64,000 nt of DNA, from contig NZ_JACSOI010000001.1 in assembly GCF_018728565.1 (NCBI RefSeq), forward strand, positions 496,001 to 560,000, read 5' to 3'. The notes beneath the pieces are model-generated. The model saw only the letters and a list, made by a program, of their open reading frames with translations. It was not told the origin of the DNA and searched no databases. Below are positions 44,636 through 52,360 of the stretch, piece by piece (the first letter of the stretch is position 1; every line of letters starts with the position of its first letter). A program made the position numbers and the translations under genes. The DNA is from Zobellia russellii (GTDB taxonomy: Bacteria; Bacteroidota; Bacteroidia; Flavobacteriales; Flavobacteriaceae).

Positions 44636-45889
44636 TTACTCGCTAAATTTTTTGAAAATTACGCAGGCATTGTGACCACCAAACCCAAAGGTGTTGCTCA
44701 GGGCAACGTTTACGTCGCGCTTCTGGGCTTTGTTAAGGGTTAAGTTTAGTTTGGGATCTATATTCTCATCTACGGTAGTATGGTTTATAGTTGGAGGAAC
44801 CAAACTATGTTGCATAGCTAAAATTGAAGCAATGGCCTCAATAGCCCCGGCAGCACCCAGTAAGTGGCCGGTCATTGATTTTGTAGAATTAATATTGATG
44901 TTAGGGGCATGGTCGCCAAAGACTTCACTAATAGCCTTTAGTTCTGCCACATCTCCAAGGGGAGTAGATGTACCATGCGTATTAATGGTATCTACATCTT
45001 CCGGTTTTAGACCAGCATCCCTTAAACAGTTTTTCATTACCTGTACCACTCCTATCCCGTCCGGGTGCGGTGCGGTCATGTGGTAGGCATCACTAGAAAG
45101 CCCTCCACCGGCAACTTCTGCATATATTTTTGCGCCACGCGCTTTCGCATGTTCATACTCTTCTAGAATTAATGCACCTGCACCTTCACCCAAAACAAAC
45201 CCATCTCGGGTAGCATCAAACGGTCTAGAGGCCGTTTCAGGGCTATCATTTCTAGTAGATAAAGCGTGCATAGCTCCAAAACCACCCATACCTGCTATGG
45301 TTACTGCGGCTTCACTACCTCCGGTAACAACAACATCACAATGGCCTAAACGAATATAGTTTAGAGCATCGATCATGGCGTTGGCCGAAGATGCACATGC
45401 AGAAACGGTGGTATAGTTAGGCCCCATAAAACCGTGCTTGATGGAAATATGCCCGGGAGCAATATCCGCAATCATTTTGGGTATAAAAAATGGATTGAAC
45501 CTAGGTGTACCGTCACCTTCCGCAAAGTTCATTACTTCGTTTTGAAAAGTCTCCAGACCACCAATACCGGCGCCCCAGATAACCCCAACACGAAACTTGT
45601 CTACTTCGTTAAGGTCAAGACCGGAATCTATAATGGCCTCATCCGAAGAGACCAAGGCATATTGTGCAAACCTATCTAGTTTTCTGGCCTCTTTGCGGTC
45701 AAAATGCTCTAGAGGGTCAAAATTCTTAAGCTCGCAGGCAAATTTTACCTTAAATTTTTCGGTATCGTAATAGGTAACGGGAGCAGAACCGCTCTTTCCG
45801 TTTTTAAGACCTTCCCAATATTCCTCAATATTGTTACCTATGGGAGTCAACGCACCCAACCCAGTAACTACAACTCGCTTTAATTGCAT
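44636..45889 (-). CDS. fabF: 3-oxoacyl-ACP synthase II
   Basis: 417 residues with the Cys-His-His triad: Cys165 in VSACASSANA, His in NTHGTSTPLGD and His in FGFGGHNA. It elongates acyl-ACP chains with malonyl-ACP. It follows acpP by 112 bases on the same strand, the standard acpP-fabF-rnc order. Confidence 0.96.
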   Translation of the reverse strand: MQLKRVVVTGLGALTPIGNNIEEYWEGLKNGKSGSAPVTYYDTEKFKVKFACELKNFDPLEHFDRKEARKLDRFAQYALVSSDEAIIDSGLDLNEVDKFRVGVIWGAGIGGLETFQNEVMNFAEGDGTPRFNPFFIPKMIADIAPGHISIKHGFMGPNYTTVSACASSANAMIDALNYIRLGHCDVVVTGGSEAAVTIAGMGGFGAMHALSTRNDSPETASRPFDATRDGFVLGEGAGALILEEYEHAKARGAKIYAEVAGGGLSSDAYHMTAPHPDGIGVVQVMKNCLRDAGLKPEDVDTINTHGTSTPLGDVAELKAISEVFGDHAPNININSTKSMTGHLLGAAGAIEAIASILAMQHSLVPPTINHTTVDENIDPKLNLTLNKAQKRDVNVALSNTFGFGGHNACVIFKKFSE

Positions 45890-46001
45890 TGAACCTGATT
45901 TTTGGTTTACTTAGTAAGTCAAGCGTAAATTAAAAAAATTATCCATGCGATAATGGTTACCACATGGATAATTTTGAATCTCGTTCAAGAAATCATAAAG
46001 A

Positions 46002-46235
46002 TTACTTCGCTTCTTCTATATAGCTAATGGCTTGGCCAACTGTTGCGATGTTCTCAGCTTGATCGTCGGGAATCTGAATATCAAATTCTTTCTCGAATTC
46101 CATGATCAACTCCACGGTATCCAAAGAATCGGCCCCTAGGTCGTTAGTAAAGCTAGCTTCCGTTACTACTTCGTTCTCATCCACACCTAATTTATCAACG
46201 ATGATAGCTTTTACTCTTGATGCAATGTCTGACAT
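46002..46235 (-). CDS. acpP: Acyl carrier protein
   Basis: 77 acidic residues. The phosphopantetheine site is Ser37 in [10 protein letters not shown]. It carries growing acyl chains for fatty acid synthesis. A -7 box, TATTTTTG on the minus strand, lies at 46269-46276. Confidence 0.97.
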   Translation of the reverse strand: MSDIASRVKAIIVDKLGVDENEVVTEASFTNDLGADSLDTVELIMEFEKEFDIQIPDDQAENIATVGQAISYIEEAK

Positions 46236-46268
46236 AATAATATTGTTTTTAAAAAATTAAATTGGTTG

Positions 46269-46276
46269 CAAAAATA
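46269..46276 (-). promoter_or_regulatory. -7 box of acpP
   Basis: TATTTTTG on the minus strand, 34 bases before the acpP start. No clear -33 element. Confidence 0.45.
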
Positions 46277-46394
46277 AAAAACTTTGGACTAAATCCACTA
46301 TTTGTCGTTAAAATGTCTTGTAATTTATAAAATTTCAGGATAAGAGCGGTATTTTTGACCTAAATATTTTGCTACTTGTAACCTTATCTGCTGC

Positions 46395-46964
46395 ATGAAA
46401 AACCTTGTATTATTCGCTTCCGGCTCTGGATCTAATGTTGAAAACATTGTTAAGTATTTTCAAGATAATCCTGAAGTGAACATTAGTGCCGTATTGACCA
46501 ATAAAATTGGGGCAAAAGTTTTAGACAGGTGTAATAGTCTTAAAATTAATGGGTTATATTTTAACAGGACTGCTTTTTATGAAACGGAATGCGTGCTGAA
46601 TATTATAAAATCGTTTAAACCGGATCTTATTGTGTTAGCGGGTTTTCTTTGGAAAGTACCCCAGAACTTGGTTGAGAATTTTCCTGATAAAATTGTAAAT
46701 ATTCACCCAGCGTTATTGCCAAAATACGGTGGCAAAGGTATGTACGGTAATCATGTACATGAAGCCGTTAGGGCCAATAATGAGACGGAAACCGGTATCA
46801 CTATTCATTATGTAAATGAAAATTATGATGAGGGAGCTGTAATTAAGCAGGCAAAAACGTCAGTTTCTGCAGATGATACTGCGGAGAGTATAGCCGGAAA
46901 AGTACACGATCTCGAATACGAATATTTCCCAAAGGTTATAGCGCAACTATTAGAAGTAGAATAA
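46395..46964 (+). CDS. purN: Phosphoribosylglycinamide formyltransferase
   Basis: 189 residues. Opens with NLVLFASGSGSNVENI (phosphoribosyl-binding) and contains the catalytic Asn-His-Asp set in NIHPALLPKYGGKG and ENYDEGAVI. It transfers formyl from 10-formyl-THF to GAR in purine synthesis. The stop shares its last base with the start of the RNase H gene. A second purine gene, purF, lies downstream. Confidence 0.94.
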   Translation: MKNLVLFASGSGSNVENIVKYFQDNPEVNISAVLTNKIGAKVLDRCNSLKINGLYFNRTAFYETECVLNIIKSFKPDLIVLAGFLWKVPQNLVENFPDKIVNIHPALLPKYGGKGMYGNHVHEAVRANNETETGITIHYVNENYDEGAVIKQAKTSVSADDTAESIAGKVHDLEYEYFPKVIAQLLEVE

Positions 46965-47599
46965 TGGCTAAAAAAGGAAAGTTCTATACGGTCTGGAAAG
47001 GGAAAAAACCTGGAATTTATGATTCTTGGGCAGCTTGTAAAGCTGCAATTACAGGATTTAAAGGGGCTCAGTACAAATCTTTTGAAACGTTTGAAAAGGC
47101 CAAAAAAGCCTTTAATGGTAATTATGAGGATTTTAAAGGAAAGAAAAAGGGGAAGCCTGTTTTAACGCCTGAACTTATACAAAGGTATGGAACGCCAAAC
47201 TACAATTCCATTTCCGTAGATGCGGCCTCCAGCGGTAATCCAGGAATTATGGAGTACCAGGGAGTAGATACAAAAACGGGCAAAAAACTTTTTAGGCAAG
47301 GGCCCTTTCAGCAAGGCACTAATAATATAGGAGAGTTTTTGGCCATAGTACACGGGTTAGCTTTTTTAAAGAACAATAAGAGTAATAGGATTATTTATAC
47401 AGATTCCCGTACGGCTATGAGTTGGGTGCGTAAAAAAACGTGCAATACTAAACTACAGGAAACACCTAAGAACAAAGAAGTTTTTGATTTGATTAGGAGA
47501 GCTTTGGAGTGGTTAAAAAACAATTCGTACAGCACCCCGATCGTTAAATGGGAAACTAAGGTGTGGGGAGAGATTCCTGCGGATTTTGGCCGCAAGTAG
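46964..47599 (+). CDS. Ribonuclease H with viroplasmin domain
   Basis: 211 residues. An N-terminal viroplasmin/Rnh N domain (about 4-50, YTVWKGKKPGIYDSW) is thought to bind RNA:DNA hybrids, as in eukaryotic RNase H1. The catalytic domain follows with Asp in SVDAASSGNPG, Glu in NIGEFLA and Asp in YTDSRTAMSWV. It degrades RNA in hybrids. One-base overlap with purN shows co-transcription. Confidence 0.9.
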   Translation: MAKKGKFYTVWKGKKPGIYDSWAACKAAITGFKGAQYKSFETFEKAKKAFNGNYEDFKGKKKGKPVLTPELIQRYGTPNYNSISVDAASSGNPGIMEYQGVDTKTGKKLFRQGPFQQGTNNIGEFLAIVHGLAFLKNNKSNRIIYTDSRTAMSWVRKKTCNTKLQETPKNKEVFDLIRRALEWLKNNSYSTPIVKWETKVWGEIPADFGRK

Positions 47600-47774
47600 C
47601 GTTGAGTACAGGGCCACAAAGTATTTGGACAAAAAATTATAATCTATTTCTTTATAGACAATGCATTGCATCTCAGAAAACTGGCGTATAATGAGATGTG
47701 CAAAAATTGGAAAGGTAATATTCGCAAGCTTTTTTTGTAAGGGTATATTTGCACGTAATAGCGTTACAAAAGCG

Positions 47775-47782
47775 TATATTTG
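47775..47782 (+). promoter_or_regulatory. -7 box of the PfkB kinase gene
   Basis: TATATTTG followed by GCA. An identical TATATTTGCA lies 31 bases upstream (47744-47753), so two tandem -7 boxes are present; the upstream one may double as a -33 element. Confidence 0.5.
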
Positions 47783-47802
47783 CAGCTTAAACTTAAAATT
47801 GC

Positions 47803-48729
47803 ATGGGCAAACTTCTAATCGTGGGCACTGTTGCCTTTGACGAAATTGAAACTCCTTTCGGGAAAACTGATAAGATTTTGGGTGGTGCAGCAACTTTCAT
47901 TGGTTTGGCGGCTTCCCAGTATAATGTAGAATCAGGAATCGTTTCTATTGTGGGAGAAGACCTTCCGCAAGAATATTTAGATATTCTAACCAATAAGCAG
48001 ATAGATCTTAGTGCTTTGGAAATTGTAAAAGGCGGAAAAACCTTTTATTGGAAAGGAAAGTACCACAATGACCTTAATTCTAGAGATACTTTAGCAACGG
48101 AATTGAATACCTTGGCCGATTTTAACCCTGTAGTATCCGAAGGGTTTAAAGATGCTGATGTAGTTATGTTGGGTAATCTGCATCCTAGTGTTCAGCTAAG
48201 CGTAATCAACCAAATGGAAAAACGACCAAAGTTGATAGTATTGGATACTATGAATTTTTGGATGGACAATGCGTTGCCAGAGTTAATGGAGGTCATTAAA
48301 CATATAGATGTACTTACCATAAATGATGAAGAAGCAAGGCAGTTGACCAATGAATACTCTTTGGTAAAGGCTGCAAAAGCTATTCAGCAAATGGGGCCAA
48401 AGTACTTGGTGATCAAAAAGGGAGAACATGGAGCGCTCTTGTTTCATGAGGAGAAAATTTTCTTTGCTCCGGCTTTACCTCTGGAAGAGGTGTTTGATCC
48501 AACAGGTGCTGGAGATACCTTTGCAGGAGGTTTTTCAGGATATTTGGCGGCCACTAACGACCTTTCGTTCAACAATATGAAAAATGCCGTTATCCATGGC
48601 TCTAATTTAGCATCGTTTTGTGTAGAACGATTTGGGACGGAGCGTATGCAAGATTTAAAAAGGGAAGAGGTTACTAAAAGGCTGCATCAATTTAAGGCCT
48701 TGACACAGTTTGACATAGAATTAAAATAA
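47803..48729 (+). CDS. PfkB-family sugar/nucleoside kinase
   Basis: 308 residues. It has the ribokinase-fold glycine start (LGGAATFIG) and the C-terminal PfkB signature DPTGAGDTFAGGFSGYLA with the catalytic Asp. The substrate may be a sugar, adenosine or a nucleoside. Being between purN and purF suggests a purine-related substrate, which is inference. A terminator follows. Confidence 0.85.
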   Translation: MGKLLIVGTVAFDEIETPFGKTDKILGGAATFIGLAASQYNVESGIVSIVGEDLPQEYLDILTNKQIDLSALEIVKGGKTFYWKGKYHNDLNSRDTLATELNTLADFNPVVSEGFKDADVVMLGNLHPSVQLSVINQMEKRPKLIVLDTMNFWMDNALPELMEVIKHIDVLTINDEEARQLTNEYSLVKAAKAIQQMGPKYLVIKKGEHGALLFHEEKIFFAPALPLEEVFDPTGAGDTFAGGFSGYLAATNDLSFNNMKNAVIHGSNLASFCVERFGTERMQDLKREEVTKRLHQFKALTQFDIELK

Positions 48730-48735
48730 TGACAC

Positions 48736-48758
48736 GCCCCTATATTAGGGGCTTTTTT
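48736..48758 (+). terminator. Terminator after the PfkB kinase gene
   Basis: GCCCCTA/TAGGGGC stem with a three-base loop and six T. It separates the kinase from purF. Confidence 0.8.
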
Positions 48759-48774
48759 AATACGTAGATTTATA

Positions 48775-50673
48775 ATGAGTGACGCGATTAAACATGAATG
48801 TGGTATTTCGGTAATACGGTTGCTTAAACCGTTGGAGTATTACAAAGAGAAGTACGGTACGGCCTTTTACGGGGTAAACAAGATGTATCTAATGATGGAA
48901 AAGCAGCACAACCGTGGCCAAGATGGTGCGGGCTTTGCAAGTATCAAGTTAGATACAGCTCCAGGGGAACGTTACATGAGCAGGGTGCGGTCTATTGCTC
49001 AACAACCTATACAAGATATCTTTGCGCAAATAAACGATCGTATTAATACCACGTTACAAGAGCACCCGGAATATGTAGATGATGTTGTGGCTCAGAAAAA
49101 GAACATACCTTATATAGGAGAAGTACTTTTGGGTCACGTGCGCTACGGTACTTTTGGGAAAAACAGTATAGAGAGTGTACATCCTTTCTTGAGGCAGAAC
49201 AACTGGATGCACCGTAATATTATTGTTGCGGGTAACTTTAACATGACCAATGTACATGAGCTGTTCGATAATTTAATTCAGATCGGACAGCACCCAAAGG
49301 AAATGGCGGATACAGTAACCGTAATGGAGAAAATAGGTCATTTTTTAGATGATGCCGTTGCCAAACTCTACAAGCAAATAAAAAAGGAAGGATATACCAA
49401 GCAGGAAGCTTCACCTATTATAGCGGAACGTCTTAAGGTTCATAAGATACTAAAAAGAGCTGCCAAAAATTGGGATGGTGGTTATGCCATGGCCGGTCTT
49501 TTGGGGCATGGAGATGCCTTTGTTCTTAGGGATCCAGCAGGTATTAGGCCTACGTATTATTATCAAGATGATGAGGTTGTGGTAGTTGCTTCTGAGCGGC
49601 CTGCTATACAAACGGTATTTAATGTGCCTTACGAAGAGGTCAAAGAACTTGATCCTGGTAGTGCAATTATCATTAAAAAGGATGGCTCATCGTCAATCAA
49701 TCAAATTTTAGAGCCTACGGAAAGAAAGGCATGTTCATTTGAACGTATTTATTTTTCAAGGGGAAGTGATAAAGAAATCTATCAAGAACGAAAGATGTTG
49801 GGAAGGTTGGTTTTTCCGCAAATTCTGGAGTCAATAGATTATGATATTAAGAACACGGTTTTCTCATACATACCTAACACTGCGGAAACTTCCTTTTTTG
49901 GAATGGTTAGGGAGGCGCAAAACTATTTGAATAAGAGAAAAGAGGAGCAAATACTTTCTATTGGCTCAAAGATTACTAGTGAGGAGCTTCATGAAATTTT
50001 AGAGGTACGTCCAAGAATTGAAAAAGTAGCCATTAAAGATGCAAAGCTGCGCACCTTTATTACACAAGACAGTAGCCGCGATGATTTGGTTACACATGTT
50101 TACGACATATCCTATGGTTCTGTAAAGAAGGGAGATAATCTGGTAATTATTGATGACAGTATCGTTAGGGGAACAACATTAAAAAAGAGTATTCTTAGGA
50201 TATTGGACCGTTTATCGCCTAAAAAGATAATAGTTGTATCGTCTGCGCCACAAATTAGGTATCCGGATTGCTACGGTATTGATATGGCCAAATTAGAAGA
50301 TTTTATTGCTTTTAGGGCGGCATTGGCCTTACATGAAGAACGTTTAACAATGAACGTTGTTGATGATATTTATGATAAATGTTTAGAGCAGGTAAGTAGC
50401 AAGGATAAAGATGTAGTGAATTACGTTAAAGAATTTTACGCACCTTTTACTCCAGAGGAAATATCCGCAAAAATTGGGGAGCTGCTTAGTCCGGAAGAGA
50501 TTAAGGCCGAGGTAGTGATTATTTATCAAAGTGTGGAGGCGCTTCACGAAGCGTGTCCTAAGAATTTAGGGGACTGGTATTTTACCGGAGACTATCCCAC
50601 CCCGGGTGGTAACCGAGTAGTAAATAAAGCCTTTATCAATTTTTACGAAGGCAAGAACGAACGTGCATACTAA
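48775..50673 (+). CDS. purF: Amidophosphoribosyltransferase, long form
   Basis: 632 residues, longer than classical PurF of about 470-510. The N-terminal glutamine amidotransferase domain has Cys9 in HECGI as the likely nucleophile, so the first eight residues would have to be removed. The phosphoribosyltransferase domain carries the PRPP loop VIIDDSIVRGTTLKKS (Asp460-Asp461). It makes phosphoribosylamine, the first step of purine synthesis. The extra length lies partly in insertions in the amidotransferase half and partly in an extended C-terminus. It is followed by the small RNA array. Confidence 0.88.
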   Translation: MSDAIKHECGISVIRLLKPLEYYKEKYGTAFYGVNKMYLMMEKQHNRGQDGAGFASIKLDTAPGERYMSRVRSIAQQPIQDIFAQINDRINTTLQEHPEYVDDVVAQKKNIPYIGEVLLGHVRYGTFGKNSIESVHPFLRQNNWMHRNIIVAGNFNMTNVHELFDNLIQIGQHPKEMADTVTVMEKIGHFLDDAVAKLYKQIKKEGYTKQEASPIIAERLKVHKILKRAAKNWDGGYAMAGLLGHGDAFVLRDPAGIRPTYYYQDDEVVVVASERPAIQTVFNVPYEEVKELDPGSAIIIKKDGSSSINQILEPTERKACSFERIYFSRGSDKEIYQERKMLGRLVFPQILESIDYDIKNTVFSYIPNTAETSFFGMVREAQNYLNKRKEEQILSIGSKITSEELHEILEVRPRIEKVAIKDAKLRTFITQDSSRDDLVTHVYDISYGSVKKGDNLVIIDDSIVRGTTLKKSILRILDRLSPKKIIVVSSAPQIRYPDCYGIDMAKLEDFIAFRAALALHEERLTMNVVDDIYDKCLEQVSSKDKDVVNYVKEFYAPFTPEEISAKIGELLSPEEIKAEVVIIYQSVEALHEACPKNLGDWYFTGDYPTPGGNRVVNKAFINFYEGKNERAY

Positions 50674-50764
50674 TTGGCTTTATCGGTGAAATGCACAAAT
50701 AATGTATTTCATCGATAATATCCGCTACTTGGCGTTTTTTTAACCGCTTGGACGGAGGTCAGAT

Positions 50765-50772
50765 TACATTTG
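50765..50772 (+). promoter_or_regulatory. -7 box of small RNA 1
   Basis: TACATTTG, seven bases before the conserved core. A TTG lies 14 bp upstream (50748-50750), closer than usual. Confidence 0.6.
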
Positions 50773-50778
50773 AACTTG

Positions 50779-50850
50779 CCATAGCATAAGTAGGTTAAGT
50801 TCATGGTAAGATTTGGGGCAAAAAGGTGGAGTTTACTCCACCTTTTTATT
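50779..50850 (+). ncRNA. Sibling small RNA, copy 1
   Basis: Predicted transcript of about 70 nt. The core 50779-50818 opens with CCATAGCATAAG; CCAT can pair with ATGG 20 nt later to close a loop. A purine-rich linker follows, then the terminator GGTGGAG/CTCCACC (50825-50842) and five T. The stem pairs fully in this copy. No known family is recognised; a comparison with Rfam flavobacterial motifs is needed. Confidence 0.65.
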
Positions 50851-50990
50851 TTCTACAAGTTTATGGGGCTACATTTCTTCAGTTGTACGCTCCAATACAA
50901 TATCAATTTTTAATGTGTTTAGACCTTAATGGTCTCCCTTTTTAAAGTTTCATCCCTTTAACCGATTTTTATACGCTTGGACAAAGATGT

Positions 50991-51021
50991 TTTTGTAGGG
51001 CTTAATGCGGTTGTATCTTTG
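50991..51021 (+). promoter_or_regulatory. Promoter of small RNA 2
   Basis: TTTTG at 50991-50995 and TATCTTTG at 51014-51021, 18 bp apart. This is the clearest promoter of the four units. Confidence 0.7.
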
Positions 51022-51026
51022 GAGGA

Positions 51027-51096
51027 CCATAGCATAAGTAGGTTAAGTTCATGGTAAGATTTGGGGAAAAAGGCGGAGTCTAACTCCGCCTTTTTA
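51027..51096 (+). ncRNA. Sibling small RNA, copy 2
   Basis: The core is identical to copy 1 over 40 nt. The terminator reads GGCGGAGT/ACTCCGCC (51072-51090) with a three-base loop. Compared with copy 1, a T-A pair has changed to C-G on both sides of the stem, a compensatory change. Confidence 0.68.
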
Positions 51097-51262
51097 TTTT
51101 CTACACTTTCCTCTTTTCATCATAAAGGATTTCTTCAAAATAGGGTTATAAGTTTTCCAATTCCGCTAAAAATTTTAGAAGGTAGTATTTGTGTTGATTT
51201 TGCATTTCAACTAGAGTTTTGATCGTTAGTCCAAAACCTTTTTTTTAGGAGCCATGTAGCAC

Positions 51263-51270
51263 TACATTTG
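51263..51270 (+). promoter_or_regulatory. -7 box of small RNA 3
   Basis: TACATTTG, five bases before the core. A run of T (51239-51246) lies at the -33 position. Confidence 0.6.
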
Positions 51271-51275
51271 GAGAA

Positions 51276-51347
51276 CCATAGCATAAGTAGGTTAAGTTCA
51301 TGGTAAGATTTGGGGAAAAAAGGTGGAGCTTCGCTCCGCCTTTTTTA
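51276..51347 (+). ncRNA. Sibling small RNA, copy 3
   Basis: The core is identical to copies 1 and 2 over 40 nt. The terminator GGTGGAGC/GCTCCGCC (51322-51340) has one G-U pair at the position that covaries between copies 1 and 2, with a TTC loop and six T. Confidence 0.66.
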
Positions 51348-51458
51348 TTGTCTAAACCCTTGTAAACACTAGCCTTTATGGTGTGTTCGGGCGTTTTTAT
51401 AAGCAATTGAGGTAAAAAAAAACCCTAAATATTTCTTTTTTATTTCCCACAATACCAG

Positions 51459-51466
51459 TATTTTAG
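51459..51466 (+). promoter_or_regulatory. -7 box of small RNA 4 (imperfect)
   Basis: TATTTTAG, one mismatch from TAnnTTTG, five bases before the core. Possibly weaker or differently controlled. Confidence 0.45.
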
Positions 51467-51471
51467 TATCG

Positions 51472-51543
51472 CCATAGCATAAGTAGGTTAAGTTTATGGT
51501 AAGATTTGGGACGAAAAGGGTGGAGACTTCTCCGCCCTTTTCT
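51472..51543 (+). ncRNA. Sibling small RNA, copy 4
   Basis: The core differs from the other copies by one C-to-T change before ATGG and at its last base. The terminator is GGGTGGAG/CTCCGCCC (51518-51537), 8 bp with one G-U pair and an ACTT loop. It is the most diverged copy and lies closest to sodA, which is convergent. Confidence 0.62.
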
Positions 51544-51560
51544 ATTTTTAAACCACAAGA

Positions 51561-51597
51561 AAAAACCCATCCTGAAAAAAATCAGGATGGGTTTTTT
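51561..51597. terminator. Bidirectional terminator between the small RNA array and sodA
   Basis: A 15-bp stem (51561-51575 with 51582-51596) flanked by A and T runs. It should end sodA transcription and stop any read-through from the array. Confidence 0.85.
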
Positions 51598-51632
51598 GTA
51601 AATATAAATTCTATTAAAGTATGCTGTGTTTC

Positions 51633-52241
51633 TTATTTGTTGGCAGCATATAGTTCAGCTACTTTGTCCCAATTAATAACGTTGAAAAAAGCGTTGATGT
51701 AATCAGGTCTTTTGTTTTGGTAGTTTAGGTAGTATGCATGCTCCCAAACATCAAGACCTAAAATAGGAAAACCGCTACAACCGGTATCCGGCATTAAAGG
51801 GTTATCTTGGTTTGGAGTAGAACATACTTCTACTTTTCCGCCTTTTTGTACACAAAGCCAAGCCCAGCCAGAACCAAAACGGGTTCCTGCAGCTCCGCTA
51901 AACTTCTCTTTAAAAGCGTCAAAAGAACCAAAAGCACTGTCAATAGCGTCTGCAAGTTCTCCTGAAGGTTTTCCGCCACCGTTAGGAGACATAATTTCCC
52001 AGAAAAGAGAGTGGTTGTAAAAACCGCCGCCATTATTTCTAACGGCACCGTTAGACATGTCTAGGTTTTCTAAGATATCTTCAATAGACTTGCCTTCCAA
52101 TGCAGTTCCTTCAATAGCACCATTTAATTTGGTAGTATAACCATTGTGGTGTTTTGTATGGTGAATTTCCATTGTTCTAGCGTCAATATGTGGTTCTAAT
52201 GCATCATATGCATAAGGTAATTTTGGTAGTTCAAAAGCCAT
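51633..52241 (-). CDS. sodA: Superoxide dismutase, Fe/Mn type
   Basis: 202 residues. Metal ligands are in the standard places: His in [11 protein letters not shown], His in YNHSLFWE, and Asp and His in [12 protein letters not shown]. It destroys superoxide in the cytoplasm, since no signal peptide is visible. Iron and manganese forms cannot be separated with confidence by eye. It is convergent with the small RNA array and divergent from the AddA-like gene. Confidence 0.95.
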   Translation of the reverse strand: MAFELPKLPYAYDALEPHIDARTMEIHHTKHHNGYTTKLNGAIEGTALEGKSIEDILENLDMSNGAVRNNGGGFYNHSLFWEIMSPNGGGKPSGELADAIDSAFGSFDAFKEKFSGAAGTRFGSGWAWLCVQKGGKVEVCSTPNQDNPLMPDTGCSGFPILGLDVWEHAYYLNYQNKRPDYINAFFNVINWDKVAELYAANK

Positions 52242-52360
52242 TTTATATGTGTTTTTAGATTAAAATTTAGTGAAATCAAATTTACAGTTTTTAACATAGA
52301 AATTCACTAAATAATTTGTTAAGAACCTTTTTAGAATTAGTAATTTGCATAAAAAAGCAC

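Larger units (their letters stand above)
50745..51545 (+). repeat. Tandem array of four promoter-core-terminator units
   Basis: Four units spaced 248, 249 and 196 bases apart fill the gap between purF and sodA. Each has a -7 box, a 40-nt core conserved in all copies, and a terminator hairpin. The sequence between units is mostly unrelated, except that CGCTTGGAC occurs before units 1 and 2. The conservation starts 5-6 bases after the -7 box, that is, at the predicted transcription start. This is what selection on the RNA, not the DNA spacer, would leave. Confidence 0.75.

Noticed and set aside
50745-51545. CRISPR-like or satellite repeat
   Set aside because: Spacing is about 200-250 bases, spacers are not unique short inserts, and each unit carries promoter and terminator signals. 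No cas genes are near.
51496-51702. 68-codon open frame beginning MVRFG in the fourth repeat unit
   Set aside because: All four units share ATGGTAAGATTTGG, but the frames diverge after five codons (one stops at once), and the frame here runs through a terminator. Conservation extends upstream of the ATG, so it is RNA-level and not coding.
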